Assembly (NCBI RefSeq): GCF_042767895.1
Contig: NC_091549.1
Coordinates: 40,945,345 to 40,964,622, forward strand
DNA: 19,278 bases
Direction: 5' to 3'
DNA from: Penaeus vannamei
Taxonomy: Eukaryota > Arthropoda > Malacostraca > Decapoda > Penaeidae
Part shown: piece after piece, positions 1 through 17,168 of the stretch
How the letters are laid out: every line of letters begins with the position of its first letter
Position numbering within the stretch: position 1 is the first letter of the stretch
Notes under the pieces: generated by a model
Told to the model about the DNA's origin: nothing
What the model saw: only the letters and a program-made list of their open reading frames with translations
Databases searched by the model: none
Translations under genes and position numbers: made by a program

Positions 1-159
1 GTCGATGGGGTCGCCGAAGTACTGCCGCTGCGTCACGAGCAAGCTGCACGCCAGGAGAAAGAACATCGTGACTTTGTAGTGCAGCTGGAAGATCTTGTTG
101 TCCACGCTGAGGGAGTTCACCTTCAGCAGACCCCGGATTGAGTCGAAGACGTCATGCAT
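1..159 (-). CDS. Innexin, N-terminal exon (partial, cut by window edge)
   Basis: Gap-junction channel protein of the innexin family, expected in the plasma membrane. The minus-strand frame starts at the ATG at 159-157 and runs 53 codons, open to the window edge. It begins MHDVFDSIRGLLK and ends QYFGDPID, covering the cytoplasmic N-terminal helix, the first membrane segment (about residues 27-49) and the start of the first extracellular loop. It aligns without gaps to residues 1-53 of the complete innexin at 8823-12006, with 38 of 53 identical by my count. The first extracellular cysteine would be the next residue, outside the window. The start is chosen because it aligns with the other innexin and sits in CCACGATG; the nearest upstream ATG reads into a stop. 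Codons favour G/C at third positions more than in the neighbour. The subtype cannot be assigned from 53 residues; it is clearly a paralogue and intact as far as seen. Confidence 0.9.
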   Translation of the reverse strand, partial: MHDVFDSIRGLLKVNSLSVDNKIFQLHYKVTMFFLLACSLLVTQRQYFGDPID

Positions 160-780
160 CGTGGAGGAGCGAGGGAGCGCGTCGGGACCAGAGGGAAAGT
201 ATCCTATGAAGGATCCAGCAAAGGGAGGTTTGGCACTCCTCCTCGCTAGGACGTCCAAGTGGCACTATGCTCGTCGGTGTCGTGTCAGACGTTCATGTTT
301 AAGCCTTTTGGTCACCGGATGTGTTTCCTCGAACGGGGGAGGCGGGGGGGGGGGGTGATACGCCGCACGTAATTCCCTCGACTCTCAAATGTAGCCATAC
401 ATTTTTTTTTTCTTCTTCATATTCACCTGACGCTCTTTTCTTGATTAGTTTCTAAGTAATATCTGTCGGCACGTCTAATTTTCCACAAGCGCTGGGTCCG
501 AATCTGAATCAAATCGCCCAAAACCAGTTCTTAAAATCCGGTTCTTCATAGTCTTCGAAATAGCGCACTGGCAAGACGTGCCATGAGCAGCCACACAGCG
601 CCAAGGGGAAAAAACTAAACCGTGACGTTTCGAGTTGGACTCAGAATCCTCATCAGACGGCAAAACCCGAAATGGATACTTCAAGTAAATTTGTATATAC
701 ATCGAGATTTTATTTTGATTTTATTGCAAGATGAGTTTCTCTTAATATCATGTCTGTCTTTTGTTTCATTTTTGTACATA
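160..780. other. Intergenic: putative 5' UTR/promoter side of the partial innexin, no gene seen
   Basis: About the first 200 bases lie upstream of the partial innexin start on the minus strand and probably hold its 5' UTR or promoter. They include a G-rich stretch with a run of 12 G (344-355), read as C on the transcribed strand. No TATA box or initiator could be fixed. A T run lies near 400. Bases 475-702 give an unbroken minus-strand frame of 75 codons with no family I recognise; see findings for a possible retroelement remnant. Confidence 0.5.
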
Positions 781-801
781 GGTTAGGTTAGGTTAGGTTA
801 A
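780..801 (+). repeat. (GGTTA)4 telomere-type pentanucleotide array
   Basis: Four perfect GGTTA units (781-800) with a matching flanking A at 780 form a short tandem array of TTAGG, the telomere unit of most arthropods. It is far too short to be a telomere and lies between genes, so it is an interstitial telomere-like microsatellite. It supports arthropod origin only weakly. Confidence 0.85.
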
Positions 802-1248
802 ATTTGTGAGAGGCCCGAACCAATTAATGTTCATACATACGGCCATGCATATCCACAGAAATAAGTCCATATTTATCTATCTGACAGATATATATCCATC
901 TATCCAGTAGATATGCATATCTAAACTGATTCATATGTATTAATTTCTGTGTATATGCAAGTCCGCATAATGAATATATATTGGGCGGACAACGCACAAT
1001 TTCAACAAACTGACCGACAGACTGCACTTTGCCTGCTGTTCTGCTGGATGTTCAGATCTTTCCAATCAAGTCAGATGGTAAAATTTACTACCGATTGGCA
1101 AGTTTCTAGAAAGGAGATTAGGAGATTAGAAGAACGGATTAGTAAAACCTCCCCTTATAGAATTTTGGTCATATGTATGTGACTGTATGGTTAATTGTTT
1201 CATTTATGTGTTAACTGAATTGACAGATAGATCGACAGTTAGATGAAG
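801..1248. other. Intergenic, no gene seen
   Basis: Unique-looking AT-rich DNA with scattered ATCT/ATCC-like words around 860-920. The small open frames on both strands overlap one another, show no family resemblance and are treated as chance. Confidence 0.5.
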
Positions 1249-1443
1249 TGAGAGAGGGAGAGACAGTGAGAAAGAAAAAGAAAGAGAGAGGGAGACAGAG
1301 AAAGAGAGAGGGGGGGAGGGGGGAGGATGAGAGAGAAAAAGAAAGAGCGAGACAGAGAGACAGAGAGATAGGTTGATAGAGAGAGGGGGGGGGGAAGAGA
1401 GAGAGAGAGGAAGAGAGAGGGGGAAGGGATAGAGAGAGAGAGA
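1249..1443. repeat. Imperfect (GA)n purine tract
   Basis: Nearly pure purine strand of GA repeats with interspersed AAAG, GACA and G runs of 7-9. It is a degenerate microsatellite. A lighter GA/A-rich continuation spans about 1536-1620. Leu/Ser-rich minus-strand frames here are translated repeat. Confidence 0.9.
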
Positions 1444-1717
1444 ATAGCATTAATGATAATAATTAACAATGACATTGATCACAATACAACATCAATATAT
1501 GCAGGCAGGCAGAAAGACAAACAAACAGCCACATATACAGAGAGAGAGAGTGAAAGAGAAAAAAACAACAACAGAAAGACAGACTGATAGAGAGAAAAAA
1601 TAACAAAAAGAAATTTAAAAACCAACAAATGATTTGACACGAAAAAAATACTTGGGCGTAGAAAAACAGCATTCGAGTGCCTTTTTTTTCTTAATTAGAA
1701 TGAAATTATTAAGGAGC

Positions 1718-1724
<7 letters not shown>

Positions 1725-1765
<41 letters not shown>
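1725..1765 (+). repeat. A41 mononucleotide run
   Basis: Forty-one consecutive A. It could be a plain microsatellite or the old poly(A) end of a retroposed copy. The upstream bases do not show a recognisable element, and no target-site duplication is obvious. Confidence 0.95.
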
Positions 1766-1769
<4 letters not shown>

Positions 1770-1883
1770 GAGAGAGCGGCATTTGTGTTACAGCGTTGCC
1801 AGTCAAAACCCACGTAGTGCTTTTTCCTAGAAATAGTTGTGTGTGTCTTTGTGTGTATTCACATGTGCGCGCGGATATGATTT

Positions 1884-4197
<2,314 letters not shown>

Positions 4198-4198
<1 letters not shown>

Positions 4199-4290
4199 GG
4201 CAAAATAAAACAGACAGTATGTCACAACAAAGAATATCCATTGTAACAAATGGAATTAAAACTAAATCTTTAATCTTAATCTTTATTTAA
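4198..4290. other. Unique island between two polypyrimidine tracts
   Basis: About 93 bases of non-repetitive, A-rich sequence that separate the CT tract from the C-rich tract, ending in diverged AATCTTT-like words. No gene. Confidence 0.6.
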
Positions 4291-4691
4291 TCTCTCCGTC
4301 TCTCCCTCCGTCCCTCCCTCTCACTCCCTCCGTCCCTCCCTCTCACTCCCTCCCTCCCTCCCTCTCTCCCTCTCTCTCTCTCTCTCCTCCTCCTTCTCCC
4401 CCTCTCTCTCTCCTTCTCCCCTTCCCCTCTCTCCCTCTCGCCCCCCCTCCCTCCTCCTCCCCCTCTCTCTCCCTCCCCCCCTATTCCTCTCTCTCCCTCT
4501 CCCTCCCCCTTCCTCCTCTTCCCCCTCCCTCTCCATCTCCCTCCCTCCCCTCCCCCACCTCTCCCCTCTCCCTCTTCCCTCCTCCTCCTCCTCCCCTTCC
4601 CCTTCCTCTCCCTCTCCCTCTCCTCTCCCTCCCCCTCCTCCTCCTCCCCCTCCCTCTCCCTCCCTCCCTCCCTCTCCCTCTCCCTCTCCCT
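4291..4691. repeat. C-rich polypyrimidine tract with a 22-bp tandem unit
   Basis: About 400 bases of C and T with rare G or A. Two perfect copies of a 22-base unit starting CCCTCCGTCCC lie back to back at 4304-4325 and 4326-4347, followed by a degenerate third. Further on are CTC, CTCC and CCT blocks with C runs up to 7. The minus strand is G-rich. Gly/Arg/Glu-rich minus-strand frames across it are translated repeat. Confidence 0.92.
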
Positions 4692-6779
<2,088 letters not shown>

Positions 6780-6900
6780 TGGGTGTCAGAGAGAGAGGAG
6801 AGAAGGGAGGGGGGGGGGATTGAGAGAGAGAGAGAGAGAGAGTGAGTGAGTGTGTGAGTGAGGGAGTGGGGAGGGGAGAGGGAAGAGACATGGAGAGAGA
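6780..6900. repeat. Imperfect (GA)n tract with G runs
   Basis: Purine-rich stretch of GA repeats, a run of about 9 G near 6812-6820, and GAGT variants. Leu/Ser/Pro-rich minus-strand frames are translated repeat. Confidence 0.88.
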
Positions 6901-7449
6901 TGCACAGAAAATGCAAAATATTTAAATTCTATACCCATACTTTATTACCTTAAGGTATCAAATAGACCATTGTTCGAGTTTTTTTTTTAATAAAGTGTTC
7001 ATTCTTAGTGACTAAATATCAATTTGTATTTCAGAGGGACAGAAATAGCCTGGACAGAGAAAACAGAAATTGAGACAGAACGATAAAAGTAACGATATTT
7101 GAAGACCGGGCCAAAGGTCTTCCCTTTCCATGGCAGTACATGGTCCTTTGATAGCCAGGGGTAGGAACGGTACAACTGGTAAAGCAACTTGTGAATCTTT
7201 TGTCAATTATGTATAGAATGACAACTTCCTCTAATTAGAAGAGTTCATTAAAATTACTAGATGAAATTTCTACATTAACTCATGTTTTGGTCTTTATTTG
7301 TAAAGTTAAAACGTTCTCTTGGAATACCTTCATTAATCCTTTGTCATTCTCCCACGAAGAATTACTCATTTTAATCTTTATATATATAATGTATATAATT
7401 ACACAAGAGGAAAAATATTAGAAGACAAATTAGAGGGAAAAATCGAAAG
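6901..7449. other. Intergenic, downstream of the Inx2-like gene
   Basis: Unique AT-rich DNA between the probable Inx2-like poly(A) site and the GA tract. Two minus-strand frames of 60-64 codons overlap at 7005-7206 in different frames and resemble no family I know. Confidence 0.45.
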
Positions 7450-8822
7450 ACAAAATACATTTGTTCATATTTATTCAATATCGTTCATACAGACAACTGG
7501 GGTTCTCCATCTTGCACTCTCAAGCACACAATACACGCGCCAGTGCACTTCACGCTATGCATCCGTCGTCTGCCCTGTCGAAGGGTAACGACTCCTGAAT
7601 AAGGCGGTCTGTCACACAAATCACTTACTCCGTGTAAACTTGCATCCACATAATGTAAATATGGCTAAAAAATATAATTTACATGCGTCCAATACTATAA
7701 TGTGATGGCCTTTATGTCTGGTTGAATATCATGAGAAAACATGGTTACTCATGGAGTTCATTACACTTTGAAACACCTTACACGTAAAACTACGTATCAC
7801 AAACTATAATATTAACACGATAAGTAGAAAAAATACTTCCTCCTTAACAATATCAATAACTAAACTCATTTGGTCCCTTAAACCAGCGGTGAAAGGCAAA
7901 ATGGGTCACAGTCTTACATATATCAACGCCATACAGTACAAGTATAGATCTATACAAACTGAAATCAACAGGAACTCATCTCACGTCGATGGAACATACA
8001 GGTGACTAGACTGGCTAATGGCATTTCCGATACATACCCCAATAAGTCTGGTGGAGTTTGGACACTGCACCATGGGACTTAGTCAGGATATTTAAGGATG
8101 CTCACAATGGCCAATCTACTATAACAAAAAATGCATAACTGTTGTCGACGCTCATACTCTGAATGTATATAAAGAGCTCTAGTTTCCTAGTTTAATCTAA
8201 TTGGAATTATGTTCCTATGTAACAAATAGTCAACAAGTGACAACCCTTTAAAAGATAAATAGAAATATCGTCCCTAAAAAAGTATTGCAAATCATTTCGT
8301 CGAACATTTGAAAATAACATAAATTAGGTCATGATTCAACTACAAATGTAAATGGACACACATAAAACGATTGCTCGCTGTAGATATAAACAATAATCTA
8401 ACATTTCAAAAACACTGAGATATCTTCTCGTCCTCGTAGCGAATCATCCAAGTGACGACAACTTTGTGACACCGTTTCAACTTTTATCATTTCCGATTTT
8501 CTTTTATGCCTTTTCATGTTTTGTGCACCTTCATGAGTATTCCACAATCCGGAATTTTTCATCTGCACCATTTCCTTAACAGAACGAATAACCCGTCCAC
8601 CAGAGGAAGCACCTAAGGAAAAATCCCCCGACCTTCGTGTCTCACTTTGAAACTATTTCTCTGACACTGAGCAAATTTGGCATCCTTTTATATTTCGTGA
8701 TAGAAAAAGAAAATAGTCCTGGGGCGGTTGCAACCCCTTGTCATGGCCACTTCTCAATCATCTGTGATTACCAAGTCATTTGAAACCACACACGAATGGG
8801 GCCTAATGCTTTAACGGCGGCT
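7450..8822 (-). other. Probable 3' UTR of the Inx2-like innexin
   Basis: From the stop codon of the innexin down to about 7450 the DNA is free of microsatellites, unlike the flanking intergenic DNA, which fits transcribed and constrained sequence. The first canonical AATAAA on the minus strand after the stop is at 7475-7470, followed by a U/GU-rich stretch (TGTATTTTGTC) as expected for cleavage. An ATTAAA at 8196-8191 could serve a shorter form. The extent is inference; no transcript evidence was available. Confidence 0.5.
7470..7475 (-). terminator. Candidate poly(A) signal AATAAA (Inx2-like)
   Basis: Canonical hexamer on the minus strand, the first one after the stop codon, with a U-rich downstream region. 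It would give a 3' UTR of about 1.35 kb. Confidence 0.45.
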
Positions 8823-12006
<3,184 letters not shown>

Positions 12007-12179
12007 TTTGGCGGTTTATCCTTTCGCAAAAGCACCAATAAATTGTCTGTCTTTCTCTCAGAAAATAAAACCCGAACACACGATACACGGAATAGGTCTT
12101 CCTGCCACGGGAGTCGGCGAGACACTCACACTCTCGCGGTCAGCTGGATCTCTAGCCTCGCACGGGCGCCCGCGTGAGT
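12007..12179 (-). promoter_or_regulatory. 5' UTR / proximal promoter of the Inx2-like gene
   Basis: Sequence directly upstream of the innexin start codon. It is GC-richer than the distal flank beyond 12400, but I found no clear TATA box or initiator. An extra 5' UTR intron cannot be excluded (an acceptor-like GACAG lies at about 12050). Confidence 0.4.
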
Positions 12180-12362
12180 GGGGGGGAGGAGACGAGGGGA
12201 CCGTTCCCGAAAATTGGGTAGGAGGGGGGGAGGGGGAAGGAGGGTCTGGTTAGGAGAATGAACGGGAGAGAGGGACGGGTGGTTGGGATGGGGGAGGGCG
12301 GGGTGGGGAGTGGTGATCTGGAAGGGGGGGAGCTACATGCATGGAGGGGGAGGGGAGGAGGG
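12180..12362 (+). repeat. G-rich tract upstream of the Inx2-like gene
   Basis: About 180 bases with many G runs of 3 to 8 on the plus strand, which is the non-template side for leftward transcription seen as C. Four or more closely spaced G runs occur at 12223-12244 and 12285-12308, fitting the G-quadruplex pattern. The low-complexity Pro/Ser-rich minus-strand frame here is not treated as a gene. Confidence 0.85.
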
Positions 12363-13778
12363 TAGGGCCGAAAGTGACTACCAGGAACCTCTGGCAACTC
12401 TCCGGCCCGCGTGTTACCTCTCTTTCTTTTATCTTTTATGAATGTGTAGTAATCTTTTTTTACTCAGGATTTAATCAGTTAAGACGGAACTGATATGGTG
12501 TATGTCTGGGTGCTATTGTGGGCTAATTGTTTACGTTTTGGCTAACTTTCTGCGGGGTGATTTGAACGAGGTTGGGCGATGTGGTGTTGGGTTTATACCC
12601 TCAGGGAAGCGGTCATCGAGGGTGGGCGGTCAGATGGCAGCCGGTATCAATTATTTAATATTATCAACGACATGCGAATGCATTTGGCACTTTAGATGAT
12701 CACCCTGTCTACCTCATCACAAATCTAATTCGCCAAACTAGTAACAAAGCAAAAGCTCAATACATAAAAGTTATCTGTCTATCTTGATACCCCGAAATGG
12801 GCGATGGCAACACCTTGTTTGGCCATTTAGACTTGCCCAAAAGTTATTTGCTGCTTTCCTGTCTCTGCCTTCACTCCTGAAGAAATAGTCGTGATAACCT
12901 GAATGCAACGTAAGAAATTATCCTCTGCCTCACCGTATGGACAGCGGTCATTTTCCCGCATAAATGAATAAAGCAGACGAATCGTTATAGAGGTTTATTC
13001 ATGGTGGAATCGTATTCCTATGCGATATCATTTGTTTTTCAAATTAATGTTAGGTAAATAGCCGTTAGATTATGTCACTGTTTAGACTTTAAGAAATATA
13101 AAGTATCGAAGTGGCACAGGCTTAGAAAAAATATTTTAACTTGAAAAGTCAACACTACCTTAGACTACATACCCGCGTTCCCACACGAGGTAACAATGGC
13201 CAATTTGGACAACTACCCTTTCATTGTTTAATTACTAATATGCAAATAAAACTACAATTAACTTCACACATTATTTCTTCAGCTACTCAAGGTTATTTAA
13301 TGGTTCATTAACTAATTGCAAGGAGGTCTTTGCTTAACTACTATGGGTGTTATAAAGTGTATCTACATAACCGATGACTAATATTGCATTTATATTGTTA
13401 TCAATAAGGTGACCGTGTACACTGGAAAAATAATATTGTGTAATTTATATTTCTCTCGAAATTGATATATTTGTAATCAGATTTTTAAGTCTCGAGGATA
13501 AGTGCCATATCTATCTTATCACATTGCTGCCATTATCTGCAAGTCTCGGGCTGTGTTATTACAATACGTCAAAGCGTTTGAGCCTACGGCTATACCGTAT
13601 TTTGAGTTTGTATTATTAAAAATTGCTGTCTTAATTCTCATATTTGACCATGGAGTCCCATTGCCATTCCGAAAGTATCTATTTACGTATTTTAATAATT
13701 GTTTCTAATTGTAACTGTGTCTGGGGAATAGCATCCTCTCAAATAGGATACTAGATAAAATACAGCCATGGAAATCCC
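12363..13778. other. Intergenic between Inx2-like gene and assembly gap, no gene seen
   Basis: Unique AT-rich sequence, free of long microsatellites. The plus-strand frames at 12502-12699 and 13502-13708 (65 and 68 codons) show no family features. It may include distal promoter or undetected 5' exons of the innexin. Confidence 0.45.
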
Positions 13779-14278
13779 NNNNNNNNNNNNNNNNNNNNNN
13801 NNNNNNNNNNNNNNNNNNNNNNNNNNNNNNNNNNNNNNNNNNNNNNNNNNNNNNNNNNNNNNNNNNNNNNNNNNNNNNNNNNNNNNNNNNNNNNNNNNNN
13901 NNNNNNNNNNNNNNNNNNNNNNNNNNNNNNNNNNNNNNNNNNNNNNNNNNNNNNNNNNNNNNNNNNNNNNNNNNNNNNNNNNNNNNNNNNNNNNNNNNNN
14001 NNNNNNNNNNNNNNNNNNNNNNNNNNNNNNNNNNNNNNNNNNNNNNNNNNNNNNNNNNNNNNNNNNNNNNNNNNNNNNNNNNNNNNNNNNNNNNNNNNNN
14101 NNNNNNNNNNNNNNNNNNNNNNNNNNNNNNNNNNNNNNNNNNNNNNNNNNNNNNNNNNNNNNNNNNNNNNNNNNNNNNNNNNNNNNNNNNNNNNNNNNNN
14201 NNNNNNNNNNNNNNNNNNNNNNNNNNNNNNNNNNNNNNNNNNNNNNNNNNNNNNNNNNNNNNNNNNNNNNNNNNNNNN
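13779..14278. other. Assembly gap, exactly 500 N
   Basis: Run of exactly 500 N. A round number is normally a placeholder for unknown length, so distance, order and even orientation across it rest on scaffolding. Open frames spanning the N are meaningless. Confidence 0.98.
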
Positions 14279-15029
14279 AGAAAGTAAAATTAGTAAAAAC
14301 TTCTCTGAAGAGGAAAGTATTTCTCAACAGTGTTTAAATATATTTAATTAGAATATATATTTTTTTCTTTTATAATCCATCTCATTTTATGGGCTAATGA
14401 ACATTCATTCCTATTGTTACTTGACATGTTCAGTGTCAAAGTTTTAATAGAAGAAAACTTGCAATGCACTTTTGTACCAAATTTCAAAAGAAAAGACTAT
14501 ATAGTCAGTGATACACTTGTCTTGGCATTCTTCTTTGTGTATATATAAAAAAAAATCTTGGTGATCCATCATCTGCTAAAAATACAAGTTAAGAGTTGTG
14601 GAAAACTGAAAAGGTAATTCAGCTGTTCACTTTACCATTGGATTTCTTATTTTCAGAAATAATTGTTAAGATTACAGCACACTTGATTCTACTTGTTCGT
14701 CATAAAACTAGTAGTGCTTCATTCTACTTGAAAAGGAACATCTTGTTATATACAAAATAAGTAGGTTTTATTTTTAAATCTCATCATATTACTATTATCT
14801 ATTACTGACATAGACTGAACCAAGACCAAAATATTGACAAATAATCAAATGATTCAAAAGTTTTCACAGCAAATGCAATACACTTTATAAAAAAATTTAG
14901 TTATAAATTTTGGCAATATCATAAATACCATAATTTTGTCAAGTTTACAAAACATCCTAAACATTTTTGTCCTTGGATACAAACTTTTTGTTGTTGTTGT
15001 TGTTAAATGATTCATTCACATCACACTTC
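14279..15029. other. AT-rich flank downstream of AP2M1, no gene seen
   Basis: Unique AT-rich DNA beyond the likely AP2M1 poly(A) site, with a short GTT repeat at about 14988-15004. A further AATAAA on the minus strand at 14772-14767 could end a longer transcript. Confidence 0.4.
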
Positions 15030-15046
15030 TACAACAATCAATAGTC

Positions 15047-15052
15047 TTTATT
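15047..15052 (-). terminator. Candidate poly(A) signal AATAAA (AP2M1)
   Basis: Canonical hexamer on the minus strand with a GU-rich element within about 30 bases downstream, the best such context I see after the AP2M1 stop. A second AATAAA at 15720-15715 lacks an equally good GU element. Confidence 0.4.
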
Positions 15053-15746
15053 CCATGGAAACCTTCCCTCCAAACCTATGGCATAACAAATTTCCACATT
15101 CATCACACCCACAGACTTTTACATCACCACATTAAGGATCATAATAAAAGGCACAAGACATGGAGGAGTACTTTTGTTCCTCTAAAACTACATGACCAGC
15201 GGTTGTAAATCAAGGCTGAGGTCCATCAAAACATGGTGGTGATGGTAGTGGGAAAAGGGGGGTCACGAGCCAGGTTATGCCAACCCACACGTAAGAGAAG
15301 AGATGGATCAATACACTTGGAAGGTGATGGGGGCAATTTTGGAAAATGCAGTAATAATTATAATAATGATAATAAAATCACTGCCATCCTGAAACTTAAA
15401 TAGACCATGACGTCATCACCTGGGCGCACAACATCGGCCAGCCGGGACTCGACAGTTTGGCAGAATTCATGCTGACCAGGCAAGAACCATGCAACTTTTT
15501 TCTTTTGTCTTATCAGAGGAGAAAAATCTCATAATAAACTGCAACTATTGGAATTATCATGTGACAAGTAATGTATAATTACCCTGAATTCTGATTCATG
15601 GGCACTAAGTCAAATAATGATATATATAACCGTTTTGTATGATGAATCTTACAAATGCATTTAGAAAAGGTTCTAGTCTTTTGTATTTCATTTTTCTAAG
15701 GATCTACTCTTTTGTTTATTCATATTCAAACTAATGAAATTAAAAT

Positions 15747-15759
15747 AATAGTAGTAGTA

Positions 15760-15791
<32 letters not shown>
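15747..15791. repeat. (AGT)n(AAT)n trinucleotide microsatellite
   Basis: About four AGT units followed by about ten AAT units on the plus strand, within the presumed AP2M1 3' UTR. Confidence 0.9.
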
Positions 15792-17168
15792 TAAGAATTG
15801 ATAAAACTGCCTGGCCGACAGAGAGAAGAGGTTACCTGTTAAAAGGTATCAGCCAAACTTCCACTGCTCATTTTTTAGTCACATTACACCAAAGCTATGT
15901 CTTACCATGCCAAAGCAAAAACAAACGAAAAGAAAATTAATAAATAAATAAAAAATATCTAATGTTAAGGAGAAGATGCCTTAAAGCCCAATTAGAAGGA
16001 TTGGAAAGTAAATTTCTTTTGCCCACTGTTAGAAAGCAATTAATATAAATCAAAACACATGCAATAAGAGATTTTATGTAAACAATCTTGGGAGTAACCA
16101 AGCCATGTAAAATCAAGGTAAAACTTTTGAGATGTTGATCAAATATTTTTCTCCTCCAAATCATTTAACATTAATATAAATCCTTTAAATAAAAAAAATA
16201 TATATGATAAAAATGTTCATTTTCCAAACAGTCTACTGTAAGCAACAACAAAAACAGACAAACATAACAACAGACTTCTCAATTATTTTTGACAGAACAC
16301 TTTTTCAAAGTCATTTAGCAAAATCCACCATCTTTCTCACACCTATCGTTTTCTTACCATATAAACATGGAACACCTGTGGATGTGACATCCTCCACAAT
16401 ATGATGACGGAGATACATGACAATACTGAAGGAAAAAGACAAAACAAAACAAAAAACTGCTAGACAAAGTGGGGGGAATGTCCATAGTTATCAACTTCAC
16501 TGGCTAATTCTACACTGGTATCATAACTGATAAATGAACCTATAGTTTTCAAATAAAAATTAAATGACTAAATAAATCTATATTATATATATTTACACAT
16601 GCAATTAATGAACAACTACTAATAACAACAACCTCTAATCCTATCTTCTTATTGTTCTCGATGAACACATCTTACGTCGGTTTAAACTTGGCTAACAACT
16701 TCGGAAAATAATAAAAAACAAAGTAAATGACGACTTTCATTCTGGATATGATCTTCTGATCTATCATTGACTTTGATATGCTACCTGCCAAAATAAAAAA
16801 ATTACGACTACTAGAAAGAATACATGTGACCACTAATTTACCAATGAAAGAAATTTCCAATGCTTTATAACAAATTAACTTGTGAAACTATGTAATTAGA
16901 CACTAGTGGCAAATTACTTTGTTCTGTCCCTCTAAAGCAAGAAAAAGAAATATAGGTGAATCATAACATTTAAATATGGTCAAATAAATGGAATAGCTCG
17001 CCAGCCAAATACCTATCTCATAAAAATAATAATAATAATAATAAATAATTTTTAAAAATACTAAATAAAATAAAAATAAAATAAAAAATAAAAATATATA
17101 TATATATAACAGCAATGCTGCAGAGTACCATGAACTACTGATCTCGACATAAACCAAGCTACATGGCA

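Larger units (their letters stand above)
15030..17168 (-). other. Probable long 3' UTR of AP2M1
   Basis: About 2.1 kb after the AP2M1 stop, AT-rich with no coding exon. The minus-strand AATAAA at 15052-15047 is followed by a strongly GU-rich stretch (GATTGTTGTAGAAGTGTGATG), a good cleavage context; an earlier AATAAA lies at 15720-15715. It contains AAT/AGT trinucleotide repeats (15747-15791), AAT repeats (about 17024-17046) and a GC-richer block at 15180-15500. The limits are inferred. Confidence 0.4.

Noticed and set aside
13692..14337. Frames of 189 and 211 codons on both strands
   Set aside because: They consist almost entirely of the N gap.
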